Part shown: in pieces, positions 1 through 10,290 of the stretch
How the letters are laid out: every line of letters begins with the position of its first letter
How positions within the stretch are numbered: the stretch's first letter is position 1
NCBI RefSeq assembly: GCF_029626025.1
Contig: NZ_JARUBF010000001.1
Coordinates: 4,402,001 to 4,466,000 of the forward strand
Source of the DNA: Solwaraspora sp. WMMD406
GTDB lineage: Bacteria > Actinomycetota > Actinomycetes > Mycobacteriales > Micromonosporaceae
Reading direction: 5' to 3'
Length of the DNA: 64,000 nt
The notes under the pieces: generated by a model
Databases searched by the model: none
Told to the model about the DNA's origin: nothing
What the model saw: only the letters and a program-made list of their open reading frames with translations
Translations under genes and position numbers: made by a program

Positions 1-914
1 AACTCCACGACCCGCTTGGCGGTCTGGTCGCCGCCCCGGCGCTCGACGAACTCGGTCGCCCTGGCCAGGTATTCCTGCTGGATCTCCAGCGCGCTGACCT
101 CCTTGTTGGAGGCGAGTCGGATCTTGCGGCGGCCGGTGATGTCGTGCGACACCTCACGGATCGCCCGGATCGGGTTCTCCAGCGACAGGTCCCGCATCAC
201 CACGCCCGCCTCGATCATCCGCAGCACGATGTCCGCGCTGCCGACCTTGAGCAACGTGGTGACCTCGTTCATGTTGGAGTCGCCGACGATCACGTGCAGC
301 CGGCGGTACCGTTCGGCGTCGGCGTGCGGCTCGTCACGGGTGTTGATGATCGGCCGGGACCGGGTGGTGGCCGACGAGACCCCCTCCCAGATGTGTTCGG
401 CCCGTTGCGACAGGCAGTAGACCGCCCCGCGGGGCGTCTGGAGGACCTTACCGGCACCGCAGATCAGCTGCCGGGTGACCAGGAACGGGATCAGCACGTC
501 AGCCAGCCGGCCGAACTCCCCGTGCCGGGAGACCAGGTAGTTCTCGTGGCAGCCGTACGAGTTGCCCGCCGAATCGGTGTTGTTCTTGAACAGGTAGATC
601 TCGCCGGCGATCCCCTCGTCGTGCAGCCGCTTCTCGGCGTCGACCAGCAACCCCTCCAGGATCCGTTCCCCCGCCCGGTCGTGCGCGACCAGGTCGGTCA
701 CCGAGTCGCACTCCGGGGTCGCGTACTCCGGGTGGGAACCGACGTCAAGGTAGAGCCGGGCACCGTTGCGCAGGAAGACGTTGCTGGACCGCCCCCAGGA
801 GACCACCCGGCGGAACAGGTAACGCGCCACCTCGTCCGGGGACAGCCGCCGCTGGCCGCGGTAGGTGCAGGTGACACCGTACTCGGTTTCGAGCCCGAAA
901 ATTCGCCGTTCCAT
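1..914 (-). CDS. pafA: Pup-protein ligase PafA (3' end cut by the window)
   Basis: PafA uses ATP to join the C-terminal glutamate of Pup to lysines of target proteins, marking them for the proteasome. The first ~304 residues are visible and begin [14 protein letters not shown]. Family signatures are [17 protein letters not shown] (catalytic Asp in LYLD), [18 protein letters not shown] and [12 protein letters not shown], all typical of the glutamine-synthetase-like PafA/Dop fold. The ETEYG start, without the Dop-type insertion before LYLD, separates it from the dop gene in this window. The remaining C-terminus lies beyond base 1. The ATG has no clear Shine-Dalgarno but a TAATGT hexamer six bases upstream, so it is probably leaderless. 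It is separated from the other proteasome genes by the rml cluster. Confidence 0.96.
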   Translation of the reverse strand, partial: MERRIFGLETEYGVTCTYRGQRRLSPDEVARYLFRRVVSWGRSSNVFLRNGARLYLDVGSHPEYATPECDSVTDLVAHDRAGERILEGLLVDAEKRLHDEGIAGEIYLFKNNTDSAGNSYGCHENYLVSRHGEFGRLADVLIPFLVTRQLICGAGKVLQTPRGAVYCLSQRAEHIWEGVSSATTRSRPIINTRDEPHADAERYRRLHVIVGDSNMNEVTTLLKVGSADIVLRMIEAGVVMRDLSLENPIRAIREVSHDITGRRKIRLASNKEVSALEIQQEYLARATEFVERRGGDQTAKRVVE

Positions 915-920
915 GACCAG

Positions 921-926
921 ACATTA
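921..926 (-). promoter_or_regulatory. Probable leaderless -10 element of pafA
   Basis: TAATGT on the minus strand fits the actinobacterial TANNNT -10 pattern. It lies exactly 6 bases before the ATG, which would place the transcript start at or next to the start codon. Confidence 0.5.
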
Positions 927-1004
927 GCTGCCCGGGGCGGTCTGTGGTCAGTCTCTTCCCCCGCGAGCTCGGCGACACCGGCCGGCGAGGTCCGGCCGGT
1001 GCGC

Positions 1005-1628
1005 TCAGCGCAGCGGCGGGTACGGCGACTCGCCGCTGTCCAGCCGGGCGACGAACTCCTGGCAGCGGCCGTAGTCCGGCAGCGTCCCGTCCGACAGGGC
1101 CTGCGCCAGGGTCGGGGCAGCGTCGTCGCGGGCGGACAGCTGCGGCGAGTCCACCGGCCAGTCGATCGCGAGATCGGGGTCGAGCGGATGGATGCCGTGT
1201 TCGCCGCGCGGGTTGTACGTGGTGGAGCAGAGATAGGCCAACGTGGCGTCGTCGGTCATCGAACAGAACCCGTGGCCAAGCCCTTCGCTCAGATAGACGG
1301 CCCGACGGTCCACGTCGTCGAGTCGCACCGCGGTCCACCGGCCGAAGGTCGGCGATCCGGTCCGCAGGTCCACGATCACGTCCACCACGGCACCCCGTAC
1401 GCAGCTGACGTACTTGGCCTGACCCGGCGGCACATCGGCGAAGTGGATGCCGCGCACCACCCCCTGCGCGGAGACGGACAGGTTGCCCTGGGCCAGCCGC
1501 AGCGGATGGCCCACCGCCTCGGCCAGCTGATCGAAGCGGTACCACTCCATGAACAACCCGCGTGGATCGCCGTGCTGCTGCCCGGTGATCTCCCACGCCC
1601 CGGCGATGTCCAGTTCACGAATCTTCAT
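1005..1628 (-). CDS. rmlC: dTDP-4-dehydrorhamnose 3,5-epimerase
   Basis: A 207-residue cupin-fold epimerase that converts dTDP-4-keto-6-deoxyglucose to the L-rhamno form, step 3 of dTDP-rhamnose synthesis. The catalytic His lies in [16 protein letters not shown] and the conserved Tyr region is [16 protein letters not shown]. The [12 protein letters not shown] variant is common in actinomycete deoxysugar epimerases. The ATG overlaps the rmlA stop (ATGA), with an AGGAGG-type site inside the end of rmlA, so the two are translationally coupled. The neighbours rmlA, rmlB and rmlD favour the rhamnose role over a secondary-metabolite sugar. Confidence 0.93.
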   Translation of the reverse strand: MKIRELDIAGAWEITGQQHGDPRGLFMEWYRFDQLAEAVGHPLRLAQGNLSVSAQGVVRGIHFADVPPGQAKYVSCVRGAVVDVIVDLRTGSPTFGRWTAVRLDDVDRRAVYLSEGLGHGFCSMTDDATLAYLCSTTYNPRGEHGIHPLDPDLAIDWPVDSPQLSARDDAAPTLAQALSDGTLPDYGRCQEFVARLDSGESPYPPLR

Positions 1629-2536
1629 CGGTCCTCCTCACCACGGGTGGCGCCGGCCAGCCGGTGATCCTGCCGCTCCGCCAGCAGACTCAGCAGATAG
1701 TCGCCGTAGCCGCTCTTGGTCAACGGCTCGGCGAGCGCCCGCAGCCGCGCGTCGTCGATCAGCCCCGCCCGCCAGGCGACCTCCTCGACACAGCCGATCT
1801 TCATCCCCTGACGCTCCTCGATCACCCGGACGAACTCGGCCGCCTGCATCATCGAGGTGAAGGTGCCGGTGTCCAGCCAGGCCGTACCCCGGTCCAGGAC
1901 GGTCACCGACAGCTGACCCGCCGTCCGGTACGCCTCGTTGACCGCCGTGATCTCCAACTCGCCCCGGGCGCTCGGGGTCAGACCCGCCGCGATCTCGACC
2001 ACCCGGTTGTCGTAGAAGTACAGGCCCGGCACGGCGTACCGGGACCGGGGCCGCAGCGGCTTCTCCTCGATGGACAGCACCCGACCGGACGCGTCGAAGT
2101 CGACGACGCCGTACTCCTGCGGGTTCGCCACCGGATAGGCGAAGATCAGTCCGCCGACCAGCTCGCCGTGGTCGGACAACTGCCGACCGAGACCGACGCC
2201 GTGGAAGATGTTGTCGCCGAGGATCAACGCCACCGACTCGTCACCGATGAAGTCGGCACCGAGCACGAACGCCTGGGCGATCCCCTCCGGTCGCGGCTGC
2301 GCCCGGTAGGTCAACCGTAGTCCGAACTGGGATCCGTCGCCGAGCAACCGCTGGAACTGCGGCTGGTCGTCCGGCGTGGTGATGACCAGGATCTCCTGGA
2401 CCCCGGACATAATCAGGGTGGAGAGCGGATAGTAGATCATCGGTTTGTCGAAGACCGGCATCAACTGCTTCGACACCGCCCGGGTGATCGGCCAGAGCCG
2501 GGAACCGGTGCCACCGGCGAGTAGGATTCCACGCAC
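1625..2536 (-). CDS. rmlA: Glucose-1-phosphate thymidylyltransferase
   Basis: A 303-residue nucleotidyltransferase making dTDP-glucose from dTTP and glucose-1-phosphate, step 1 of dTDP-rhamnose synthesis. The N-terminal [11 protein letters not shown] nucleotide-binding loop, [16 protein letters not shown] and the metal-site GDNIFHG are present at standard positions, and the length is normal. The GTG start is preceded six bases upstream by TAGGCT, so transcription is probably leaderless. It is divergent from the methyltransferase gene across 65 bases and heads a two-gene rmlA-rmlC operon. Confidence 0.95.
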   Translation of the reverse strand: MRGILLAGGTGSRLWPITRAVSKQLMPVFDKPMIYYPLSTLIMSGVQEILVITTPDDQPQFQRLLGDGSQFGLRLTYRAQPRPEGIAQAFVLGADFIGDESVALILGDNIFHGVGLGRQLSDHGELVGGLIFAYPVANPQEYGVVDFDASGRVLSIEEKPLRPRSRYAVPGLYFYDNRVVEIAAGLTPSARGELEITAVNEAYRTAGQLSVTVLDRGTAWLDTGTFTSMMQAAEFVRVIEERQGMKIGCVEEVAWRAGLIDDARLRALAEPLTKSGYGDYLLSLLAERQDHRLAGATRGEEDR

Positions 2537-2542
2537 GCCGGG

Positions 2543-2548
2543 AGCCTA
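2543..2548 (-). promoter_or_regulatory. Probable leaderless -10 element of rmlA
   Basis: TAGGCT on the minus strand, six bases before the GTG start of rmlA, with no ribosome binding site in between. Confidence 0.5.
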
Positions 2549-2601
2549 CCGGGCGACGCCCTGGTCCCGATCGCCGACGGGGCATCGCAGAGGGGAAGCC
2601 C

Positions 2602-3288
2602 GTGGGCATCGGCACCATCATCCGACACCGCCTGGGCCGGTTGGAGATCCCGGCCGCCGAACTGTACCGCGCCTGCTTCATCGATCTCGACCATCTGGGC
2701 CGACGGATCGCCGCGCTCGGCGAGCCCAAACGCATCCTGGAGATCGGCTGCGGGGACGGCGCGCTCGCCCAACGGCTGACCACGGTCCTGCCGGCCGCCG
2801 ACTACCTCGGCATCGACCCGGCGCCGAGCGCCGGGCGGCTCTACCGCGGCGACCCGGACCGGGCCGAGTTCCGCAGTCAGGACACCGCCACACTGGTGAC
2901 CCAGGACCCGGACCCGTTCGACCTGGTGCTGATCGTCGACGTGCTGCACCACATTCCGGCACCCCGCAGACCGGCCGTCGTACGTGACGCCGCCGCGCTC
3001 ACCGCCGTCGACGGGCAACTGCTGGTCAAGGAGTGGGCCCGCGACCGGCCGGTGATCGGACGCCTGGCGTACTGGGCCGACCGGTACGTGACCGGGGACC
3101 GGGACGTGGACTTCATGACCGCGGCACAGCTGCGCGCGCTGCTGGCCGACTCGCTACCGGAGTTCGCGCTGACCGACCACTCCCCGATCCCGCCGTGGCG
3201 GGAGAACGTGCTCGTGACGGCCCGGCGGACCGGGACCTCGCGGCGGACACCCGACAGTCCGGCGGCCAACAGCCAGCCAGTCGCGTAG
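2602..3288 (+). CDS. Class I SAM-dependent methyltransferase
   Basis: A 228-residue protein with the SAM-binding motif I RILEIGCGDGALAQRL (residues ~44-59), an acidic loop (YLGIDPAPS) and DLVLIVDVLHHIP, typical of class I methyltransferases. The substrate is not evident. Its position between rmlA and rmlB, and ahead of a glycosyltransferase, suggests a lipid, sugar or glycan acceptor made with the rhamnose pathway. The start is GTG with GAGGGGA about 6-10 bases upstream. Its TAG stop is the first half of the putative rmlB -10 hexamer. Confidence 0.8.
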   Translation: MGIGTIIRHRLGRLEIPAAELYRACFIDLDHLGRRIAALGEPKRILEIGCGDGALAQRLTTVLPAADYLGIDPAPSAGRLYRGDPDRAEFRSQDTATLVTQDPDPFDLVLIVDVLHHIPAPRRPAVVRDAAALTAVDGQLLVKEWARDRPVIGRLAYWADRYVTGDRDVDFMTAAQLRALLADSLPEFALTDHSPIPPWRENVLVTARRTGTSRRTPDSPAANSQPVA

Positions 3289-3291
3289 ACT
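3286..3291 (+). promoter_or_regulatory. Probable -10 element of rmlB, overlapping a stop codon
   Basis: TAGACT lies nine bases before the rmlB GTG. Its first three bases are the stop codon of the upstream methyltransferase gene. No Shine-Dalgarno precedes rmlB. Confidence 0.4.
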
Positions 3292-3300
3292 CCGGGACCC

Positions 3301-4287
3301 GTGAGGATCCTCGTCACCGGCGGCGCCGGCTTCATCGGTTCGGAATACGTCCGCATGCTGCTCGCCAGCCCGGGCACGCTACCCACGCCACCCACCGCGG
3401 TGACCGTGCTGGACAAGCTGACCTACTCCGGCAACCTGGCCAACCTCGACCCGGTCCGCGACGATCCACGGCTGATCTTCGTCCAGGGCGACATCTGCGA
3501 CGCCGCCGTCGTCGACCAGGTCGTCGGCGGTCAGGACATGGTGGTACACTTCGCCGCCGAGTCGCACGTCGACCGTTCGATCACCGGGGCGTCCGAGTTC
3601 GTCACGACCAACGTGCTCGGCACCCAGACCCTGCTCGACGCGGCCCTACGACACGGCACCGGCCGATTCGTGCACGTCTCCACCGACGAGGTGTACGGAT
3701 CCATCGACGAAGGTTCATGGACCGAGGACTGGCCGCTGTCACCCAACTCGCCGTACTCGGCCTCCAAGGCCGGCTCCGACCTGCTCGCGCTGGCATATCA
3801 CCGCACCCACGGCATGGACGTGGTGGTGACCCGCTGCTCCAACAACTACGGCCCGTACCAGTTCCCGGAAAAAGTCATCCCGCTGTTCGTGACGAACCTG
3901 CTCGATGGCGGCACCGTGCCGCTCTACGGCGACGGTGGCAACATCCGGGACTGGCTGCACGTGCACGACCACTGCGTCGGCATCGAACTGGTGGCGCGGG
4001 GCGGACGCCCCGGCGAGGTCTACCACATCGGCGGCGGCACCGAGCTGACCAACAAGGAGCTCACCGGCCGGCTGCTGGACGCCTGCGGAGTGGGCTGGGA
4101 CCGGGTGGTCCCGGTGGCCGACCGCAAGGGCCACGACCGCCGATACTCGCTGGACATCGGCAAGATCTCCCGGGAACTGGGGTACGCGCCGAGCGTGACC
4201 CTGGAGGACGGACTGGCCGAGACCGTCCGCTGGTACCGCGAGAACCGTGGTTGGTGGGAACCGCTCAAGAAGCCCGTCGCCCGGTGA
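3301..4287 (+). CDS. rmlB: dTDP-glucose 4,6-dehydratase
   Basis: A 328-residue extended short-chain dehydrogenase that oxidises and dehydrates dTDP-glucose to dTDP-4-keto-6-deoxyglucose. It has the NAD-binding TGGAGFIGS, the catalytic HVSTDEVYG segment (Thr-Asp-Glu), the YSASK Tyr/Lys pair and a full-length C-terminal sugar-binding half (NNYGPYQFPEKVIP, RDWLHVHDH). The GTG start gives the conserved MRILVTGG-like beginning. It overlaps rmlD by GTGA, so B and D are coupled. Confidence 0.96.
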   Translation: MRILVTGGAGFIGSEYVRMLLASPGTLPTPPTAVTVLDKLTYSGNLANLDPVRDDPRLIFVQGDICDAAVVDQVVGGQDMVVHFAAESHVDRSITGASEFVTTNVLGTQTLLDAALRHGTGRFVHVSTDEVYGSIDEGSWTEDWPLSPNSPYSASKAGSDLLALAYHRTHGMDVVVTRCSNNYGPYQFPEKVIPLFVTNLLDGGTVPLYGDGGNIRDWLHVHDHCVGIELVARGGRPGEVYHIGGGTELTNKELTGRLLDACGVGWDRVVPVADRKGHDRRYSLDIGKISRELGYAPSVTLEDGLAETVRWYRENRGWWEPLKKPVAR

Positions 4288-5174
4288 GCGGCATCCAGCG
4301 GTGGCTGGTCACCGGTGCCGGCGGGATGCTCGGCACCGACCTGCTCGCCGTACTCGACGCGCAGCGGCCCGACGTGGACGTCACCGCACTGACCCGGGCA
4401 GAGCTGGACGTCACCGACGCCTCGGCGGTGGCCGAGGCGGTCGACGGCCACCAGGTAGTGCTCAACGCCGCCGCCTGGACCGACGTGGACGCGGCGGAGA
4501 CCGCCGAGGAGGCGGCCACGGCGGTCAACGGCACCGGGGTGGCCCACCTGGCACGCGCCTGCGCCGACCGGGGCACCGTGTTGATCCACGTCTCCACCGA
4601 CTACGTCTTCGCCGGTGACGGGCACGAGCCATATCCGGAGGACGCCCCCACCGCCCCGATCAACGCGTACGGCCGCAGCAAGCTCGTCGGCGAGCGGGCC
4701 ATCGCCGAGCTGTTGCCGCACCACGGCTACGTGGTGCGCACCGCCTGGCTGTACGGGGCGCACGGACCCAACTTCGTCGCCACCATGCTCCGGCTGGCCG
4801 GCCAACGGGAGCACCTCGACGTCGTCGACGACCAGCGGGGGCAACCGACCTGGTCGTACGCGCTCGCCGAGCGGCTGGCCGCGTTGGCGCGCGCCGCCCT
4901 GACCGAGACCGCCCCGGCGGGGGTCTACCACGGCACCGCCAGCGGACAGACGACCTGGTGCGGCCTGGCCCAGGAAGTCTTCGCTCAACGCGGGCTCGAC
5001 CCGCGGCGGGTCCGCCCGACGACCAGTGACCGTTTCCCCCGGCCCGCCGCCCGGCCGGCGTACTCGGTGCTCGGACATCGCCGTTGGGCCCTCGCCGGGC
5101 TGCCGGCCATGCCAGACTGGCGGAGCATGCTCTCCACCGCACTACACGATCCGGCCATGGCCAGCACCAGCTGA
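4284..5174 (+). CDS. rmlD: dTDP-4-dehydrorhamnose reductase
   Basis: A 296-residue NAD(P)H-dependent reductase for the final step to dTDP-L-rhamnose. It shows VTGAGGMLGTDL at the N-terminus, HVSTDYVFAGDG, YGRSKLVGE (catalytic Tyr/Lys) and RTAWLYG. I place the start at the GTG that overlaps the rmlB stop because the protein then begins directly before the nucleotide-binding strand. An upstream in-frame extension would only read through rmlB in another frame. Confidence 0.93.
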   Translation: MSGIQRWLVTGAGGMLGTDLLAVLDAQRPDVDVTALTRAELDVTDASAVAEAVDGHQVVLNAAAWTDVDAAETAEEAATAVNGTGVAHLARACADRGTVLIHVSTDYVFAGDGHEPYPEDAPTAPINAYGRSKLVGERAIAELLPHHGYVVRTAWLYGAHGPNFVATMLRLAGQREHLDVVDDQRGQPTWSYALAERLAALARAALTETAPAGVYHGTASGQTTWCGLAQEVFAQRGLDPRRVRPTTSDRFPRPAARPAYSVLGHRRWALAGLPAMPDWRSMLSTALHDPAMASTS

Positions 5175-5247
5175 GCCGACACCGGCCTGCCTGATCCTCG
5201 GTTGTCCGGTCGTGCGTCCGGCCGCCCGTACCGCAGGAGAGACGCAG

Positions 5248-6288
5248 ATGGCAGATGTCACCGGCCAGGGCAGCTCCGCGCCCGCACGAGTCAGCGCGGT
5301 GGTCCTGGCCTGGGGGGAAGAACCGCTGCTGCGGACCTCGGTCGAGGCGTTGCTCGCCTCCGTCAAGGTCGACGTCGACGTGGTCCTGGTCGACAACGGA
5401 TGCACCACCGACGACGTCCGCGTCCTACGGGACCTACCGGGGGTGCTCGTCGTCGGCGACGGCGAGAACCTCGGCTTCTCCGCCGGCTGCAATCTGGGAG
5501 TCGCCGCGTCCCGGGGCGAGTACGTGGCCCTGATCAACGGGGACGCGGTGGTGGAACCGACCACCCTGGCCCGGCTGGTGGATGAACTGTCCGATCCGGG
5601 GGTCGGCATCGCCGCCGGCGCCGTACGGCTGGCCGACGAACCCGACCTGCTCAACTCGAGTGGCAACGAGATCCACGTCCTCGGGCTCAGCTGGGTCGGC
5701 GGGTTCCGGCAGCGGGAGACGCGGACCGCCGCGACCCAGACCGCCGGTGCCATGGGCGCGTGTCTGGTGACCCGGCGGTCCCATTGGGACCGGCTCGGCG
5801 GGTTCGACCCGCACTACTTCGCGTACCACGAGGACGCCGACCTGTCGATCCGGACCTGGCGGCTCGGGTTGCGGGTGGTGAACGTCCCGGACGCGGTCGC
5901 CCTGCACCGCTATGAGTTCAGCCGCAACGGTTTCAAGTTCTACCTGGTGGAACGGAACCGGCTGATGTTCGTCGCCACGCTGTGGGGGCGACGATCGCTG
6001 GTCCTGCTCGGACCACCGCTACTGGTGTTGGAGGCCGCCATGCTGCTGCTGGCGGCGCGGCAGGGCTGGCTGGGCGACAAGGTTCGCGGCTACCGGTGGC
6101 TGTGGAGCCACCGGCGGCACCTGCGGCGGCGTCGTGCGATGCTGCGGGCCGAGCGGGTAGTGCCGGACCGGGTATGGATGCGGGTGCTCACCGACCGGCT
6201 CGACACCCCGTTGATCGACCCACCGGGGACGGCGCTGCTGAACACCGCGATGGCCGGCTACTGGCGGGTCGTCCGCCGGTGGGTGTGA
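5248..6288 (+). CDS. Family 2 glycosyltransferase, probable rhamnosyltransferase
   Basis: A 346-residue GT-A enzyme: VVLVDNGCTTDD, ENLGFSAGCNLGV, LINGDAVVEP (metal/sugar-nucleotide loop) and YFAYHEDADLSIRTW are characteristic of WbbL-like GT2 proteins. A hydrophobic stretch near residues 255-280 (SLVLLGPPLLVLEAAMLLLA) suggests membrane association. The ATG has AGGAGA upstream. Sitting 73 bases after rmlD, it most likely uses dTDP-rhamnose for a cell-surface polymer; the acceptor is unknown. Confidence 0.85.
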   Translation: MADVTGQGSSAPARVSAVVLAWGEEPLLRTSVEALLASVKVDVDVVLVDNGCTTDDVRVLRDLPGVLVVGDGENLGFSAGCNLGVAASRGEYVALINGDAVVEPTTLARLVDELSDPGVGIAAGAVRLADEPDLLNSSGNEIHVLGLSWVGGFRQRETRTAATQTAGAMGACLVTRRSHWDRLGGFDPHYFAYHEDADLSIRTWRLGLRVVNVPDAVALHRYEFSRNGFKFYLVERNRLMFVATLWGRRSLVLLGPPLLVLEAAMLLLAARQGWLGDKVRGYRWLWSHRRHLRRRRAMLRAERVVPDRVWMRVLTDRLDTPLIDPPGTALLNTAMAGYWRVVRRWV

Positions 6289-6299
6289 CCGACTGACGG

Positions 6300-7151
6300 T
6301 CAGTCCTGATCGTCCGCCGAGGCACCGGCGGTGTCCTCCAGGTCGGCCGACCCCGCCGACGACGTCGGCTTGTCCGCCGGGGAATCCGGGATGCGGGGGC
6401 CAGCGGCCCGATCGTCGTCCGCCGCCGGATCGTCGGCGTCGGCGACGGGCGTGCCGGGCTCCAGCAACGCGGTCAGCGCCGCGCCGGTGATGCGGCGGAA
6501 GGTACGGCCCTTACGTCGCCGGTCCAGCACGGCGACCTCGAGCTGGTTGGCGGCGAGGCTGCGGGGGGAACCGTTTTCCCCGCCGACGGCCACCAAGGCT
6601 CGCACCGCCAGCTGGACCGCCTCGTCCAGTGGCATGTCCGCGCGGTGATCGGCGCGCAGCGTACCGGCGATCGTCTCGGCGTGGCCGCCCATCGCCATGC
6701 AGCCGGGTTCGTCGTTGACCGATCCGTCGTAGGTCAGCCGGTAGATCTCGTCGGCCGCCGGGTCGAGACCGACCTCGGCGACGCAGATCTCCACCTCGAA
6801 CGGCTTGGACTGCTCGGTGAAGATCGCACCGAGGGTCTGCGCGAAGGCGTTGGCGAGGGCTCGTCCGGTCACGTCACGGCGGTCGTAGCTCAGCCCGTTG
6901 AGGTCGGCCATCCGTACCCCGGCGCGGCGCAGGTTCTCGAACTCGTTGTAGCGGCCGACCGCGGCGAAACCGATCCGGTCGTAGATCTCACTCACCTTGT
7001 GCAACGCGCTGGAGAGGTTCTCCGCGACGAAGAGGACACCGCCCTCGTAGCTGAGCACCAGTGCGCTACGGCCCCGGGCGATGCCTTTACGGGCAAGCTC
7101 GGAACGGTCCCGCATGATCTGCTCGGGCGAGGCGTAGAACTGCATTGCCAC
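6300..7151 (-). CDS. prcA: 20S proteasome alpha subunit
   Basis: A 283-residue structural/gating subunit of the 20S core. It has the alpha-type N-terminus [22 protein letters not shown], then GRSALVLSY and [32 protein letters not shown], and lacks an N-terminal catalytic threonine. The C-terminal ~55 residues are a disordered acidic tail ([15 protein letters not shown], ending DDQD). The start could be the first or the third codon; both are ATG. It lies 91 bases after prcB on the same strand. Confidence 0.96.
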   Translation of the reverse strand: MAMQFYASPEQIMRDRSELARKGIARGRSALVLSYEGGVLFVAENLSSALHKVSEIYDRIGFAAVGRYNEFENLRRAGVRMADLNGLSYDRRDVTGRALANAFAQTLGAIFTEQSKPFEVEICVAEVGLDPAADEIYRLTYDGSVNDEPGCMAMGGHAETIAGTLRADHRADMPLDEAVQLAVRALVAVGGENGSPRSLAANQLEVAVLDRRRKGRTFRRITGAALTALLEPGTPVADADDPAADDDRAAGPRIPDSPADKPTSSAGSADLEDTAGASADDQD

Positions 7152-7242
7152 GGCGGCGGCTCTCCTTCGGCCAGATGAATCGACAACAGCGAACGGGGCG
7201 GTTGGACGGACACCGGTGAGCGGACCTCACCGGTTACGGGGT

Positions 7243-8082
7243 TCAGCCACCCGGGTTCTCGGTCCGCGCGGCGACGACCGCCTCGGCGATCTCACCCGAT
7301 TCCGCGTCGGTGAGCCGGTGAGTGCCGGCGGCGGTCGCGGTCATCACGACCGGGAAGATCCGCCGGGTCAGGTCGGGCCCACCGGTGGCGGTGTCGTCGT
7401 CGGCGGCGTCGTAGAGGGCCTCGACCGCGAGGCGGACCGCCTCGTCGCTGCTCAGTCCGGCACGGTACCGCTTCTTGAGAGCGGCTTTGGCGAACAACGA
7501 ACCGGAACCGATCGCGTCGTACCCGGTGGTCTCGTACGGGCCGCCGGTGACGTCGAAGCTGAAGATCCGGCCGGCCTTGGCCGGGTCGGTGGCGGCAAGA
7601 TCGAAGCCGGCGAACAGCGGCACCACGGCCAGACCCTGCATGGCCGCACCCAGGTTGTTGCGGATCATCGAGGCGAGCCGGTTGGCCTTTCCGTCGAGGG
7701 AGAGAACCGCGCCTTCCATCTTCTCGTAGTGCTCCAGCTCCACCTGGAACAGCCGCATCAGCTCGATGCCGATCCCGGCGGTCCCGGCGATGCCGATCAG
7801 CGAGTACGCGTCGGCCGGGTGCACCTTTTCGATGTCGCGGTTGGCGATCAGGTGTCCCATCGTCGCGCGCCGGTCACCCGCCATCACCACGCCGTCGGCG
7901 GTGACCAGGGTCACGATCGTCGTCGCGTGCGGGACGAGGTCCGCCGACAGTCCCGGCGGCAGCGGGCGGCGGCCGGGCAGCAGGTCCGGTGCGGCCATGG
8001 TCAGGAACTGGGTGAACGAGGACGTCCCCGCGTTGGTGAACACATCGGGAAGGCGTCCGGATGGATCGAAGCCCGCTGCCAC
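7243..8082 (-). CDS. prcB: 20S proteasome beta subunit
   Basis: The 279-residue catalytic subunit, an N-terminal threonine hydrolase. Cleavage of a ~53-residue propeptide at PHA|TTIVTL exposes Thr54 as the nucleophile. The conserved [11 protein letters not shown] segment and the GSGSLFAK motif near the S1/active-site region are present, followed by [16 protein letters not shown]. Length and order (pup, prcB, prcA) match the standard actinobacterial arrangement. Confidence 0.97.
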   Translation of the reverse strand: MAAGFDPSGRLPDVFTNAGTSSFTQFLTMAAPDLLPGRRPLPPGLSADLVPHATTIVTLVTADGVVMAGDRRATMGHLIANRDIEKVHPADAYSLIGIAGTAGIGIELMRLFQVELEHYEKMEGAVLSLDGKANRLASMIRNNLGAAMQGLAVVPLFAGFDLAATDPAKAGRIFSFDVTGGPYETTGYDAIGSGSLFAKAALKKRYRAGLSSDEAVRLAVEALYDAADDDTATGGPDLTRRIFPVVMTATAAGTHRLTDAESGEIAEAVVAARTENPGG

Positions 8083-8221
8083 GTGGTCCCTCTCTGCAGT
8101 ACGTGATCGCCCCGACCGGCTGGACGCGAATCCGCGAAGCCGGCCAAGGCGATCCGGTGTGGTTGAAGCAGATTAGCGCGCACACCCGCCGAACGCGATG
8201 ATCGTCGGCGTGGTGCGGCGG

Positions 8222-8437
8222 CTACTCGCCGCCCTTCTGGACGTAGCCGCGGACGAACTCCTCGGCGTTTTCCTCCAGCACCGAATCGATCTCGTCGAGC
8301 AGGTCGTCGACGTCCTCGGTGATCTCCGCGTGCCGCTCAGCGACCTCGGGATTCGCCTCGGTCGCGGCCTCGTCGACCTCCTCGGCCCGGCGGTTCTTGC
8401 CGGTCTGGGACTGACCGCCGCTGTCACGGGTAGCCAT
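8222..8437 (-). CDS. pup: Prokaryotic ubiquitin-like protein Pup
   Basis: A 71-residue, largely disordered acidic tag with a central helical Mpa-binding segment ([22 protein letters not shown]). The C-terminus is QKGGE: the final codon is GAG, so glutamate is encoded directly and Dop deamidation of a terminal glutamine is not needed before PafA ligation. A strong GGAGGAGG site precedes the ATG. It is flanked by dop (118 bases upstream) and prcB. Confidence 0.97.
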   Translation of the reverse strand: MATRDSGGQSQTGKNRRAEEVDEAATEANPEVAERHAEITEDVDDLLDEIDSVLEENAEEFVRGYVQKGGE

Positions 8438-8555
8438 CAGGTGCCTCCTCCACGATCGCCTGGGTGAAACTTACCTCGCGGCGGGGACAGAACTCACGAT
8501 CGCCGGTCACGTTCGCGCCAAGCGAACCCCGGCCACCGCCAGCCGGTAGCGCCGA

Positions 8556-10073
8556 TCACCCGGCGGTGATCGCCTCCAGCAGGTCCTTCGCGCTGGCACA
8601 CCGATCGAACAGCGCCCCGACGTGTTTGCGGGTACCCCGCTCGGGTTCCATCATCGGCACCCGAACCAGCGACTCGCGGCCGACGTCGAAGATCACCGAG
8701 TCCCAGCTGGCGGCGACCACTTCCGAGGCGTACTGCGCCAGGCACCGGCCCCGGAAATAGGCCCTGGTGTCCTCGGGCGGCTCGACCATCGCGGCCCGGG
8801 TCGCGGCGTCGTCGAGCAGGGTCCGCATCGCACCGCGCGCCACCAGGCGGTGGTACAGGCCCTTCTCCGGGCGTACGTCGGCGTACTGCAGGTCGACCAG
8901 GTGCAGCTTCGGCGACGCCCAGGTCAGCGCCTCCCGTTCCCGATAGCCTTCCAGCAGCCGGAGCTTGGCCACCCAGTCGAGTTCCTGCGCGCAGGACATC
9001 ACGTCGCGGCCCAACCGGTCAAGCACGCTCTCCCATCGGTCGAGCACGTCCGCGGTGATGTCGTCGACGTCGGCGCCGTACCGGTCGGCGACGAAGGCGT
9101 GGACCCGTTCGAAGAACGCCCACTGGACGTCGAGCGCGGTGAGCCGGCGGCCGTCGCGCAGCCGCATCAGGTGCGACAACGTCGGGTCGTGGCTGACGGC
9201 CTTGAGCTCGGCGACCGGGTCGGCGATCCCGAGATCCGCGCCGAGCGCCTTCTCCTCGATCATCGTTAGGATCAGCGCGGTGGTACCCGTCTTGAGATAG
9301 GTGGAGATCTCCGACAGGTTGGCGTCGCCGATGATGACGTGCAGCCGGCGGTACTTGTCCGCGTCGGCGTGCGGCTCGTCGCGGGTGTTGATGATCGGTC
9401 GCTTGAGCGTCGTCTCCAGACCGACCTCGACTTCGAAGAAGTCGGCCCGCTGGGAGATCTGGAACCCGGCCTGGGAACCGTCCTGCCCGATCCCGACGCG
9501 TCCCGCCCCGCAGACGATCTGCCGGGTCACGAAGAACGGGGTCAGATAGGCCACGATGTCGGCGAACGGCGTCTGCCGGCGCATCAGGTAGTTCTCGTGG
9601 GCACCGTAGCTGGCACCCTTGTTGTCGGTGTTGTTCTTGTAGAGCTGGATCCGGTGGGCACCGGGAATCGTGGCGGCCCGCCGGGCCGCTTCGGCCATCA
9701 CCCGCTCCCCCGCCTTGTCCCACAGCACCACATCGCGAGGATTGGTCACCTCGGGTGTGGAGTACTCCGGGTGGGCGTGGTCGACGTAGAGCCGGGCACC
9801 GTTGGTCAGGATCACGTTGGCCAGGCCGAGGTCTTCGTCGGCGAGTGCCTCGGCCGGGTCGTAGGCGGCCCCGGTGTAGGTGAACCCGCGCGCGTCGCGC
9901 AGCGGCGACTCCTCCTCGTAGTCCCACCTGGCCCGCCCGCCGCGGTTCAACTCGGGCCGGGCACCGTAGGCGTTGACCACCTGGGATGACGTCACCATCG
10001 GGTTGGCTCCGGGCTGGCCGGGCACGGAGATGCCGTACTCCACCTCGGTGCCCATGATCCGCCGCACACTCAT
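8556..10073 (-). CDS. dop: Pup deamidase/depupylase Dop
   Basis: A 505-residue paralogue of PafA that hydrolyses the Pup-lysine isopeptide bond (and, where Pup ends in Gln, deamidates it). It begins [16 protein letters not shown] and has the Dop-specific insertion at about residues 40-85 before [16 protein letters not shown] (conserved Asp98). [19 protein letters not shown] and [18 protein letters not shown] are typical of the family. Because the encoded Pup already ends in Glu, its main role here is probably depupylation. GTGAGGTAA precedes the ATG. Confidence 0.97.
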   Translation of the reverse strand: MSVRRIMGTEVEYGISVPGQPGANPMVTSSQVVNAYGARPELNRGGRARWDYEEESPLRDARGFTYTGAAYDPAEALADEDLGLANVILTNGARLYVDHAHPEYSTPEVTNPRDVVLWDKAGERVMAEAARRAATIPGAHRIQLYKNNTDNKGASYGAHENYLMRRQTPFADIVAYLTPFFVTRQIVCGAGRVGIGQDGSQAGFQISQRADFFEVEVGLETTLKRPIINTRDEPHADADKYRRLHVIIGDANLSEISTYLKTGTTALILTMIEEKALGADLGIADPVAELKAVSHDPTLSHLMRLRDGRRLTALDVQWAFFERVHAFVADRYGADVDDITADVLDRWESVLDRLGRDVMSCAQELDWVAKLRLLEGYREREALTWASPKLHLVDLQYADVRPEKGLYHRLVARGAMRTLLDDAATRAAMVEPPEDTRAYFRGRCLAQYASEVVAASWDSVIFDVGRESLVRVPMMEPERGTRKHVGALFDRCASAKDLLEAITAG

Positions 10074-10090
10074 GCCGTTACCTCACCGCT

Positions 10091-10128
10091 TCCGTCGCGC
10101 CCGTCATGTTCCGTCGCGCCCGTCATGT
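10091..10128. repeat. Tandem 19-bp repeat upstream of dop
   Basis: Two perfect copies of TCCGTCGCGCCCGTCATGT lie head to tail, ending about 20 bases before the dop start. No role is known; a regulator site or a simple slippage duplication are both possible. Confidence 0.85.
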
Positions 10129-10290
10129 CGAGCGTAGTCGCCGACCCGGCGGATCCGCCGCGCGGCGTGCCTGTCCGGCGACACCGTGGCACATTCCGCA
10201 CCAGCCGCGTTTCCTCCTGAACGGGGACGTATCACGGGAGACCGGATCGCCCCGGGTGGGCGGCGCCGCGCGGTGGCGTGAAACGCGACC

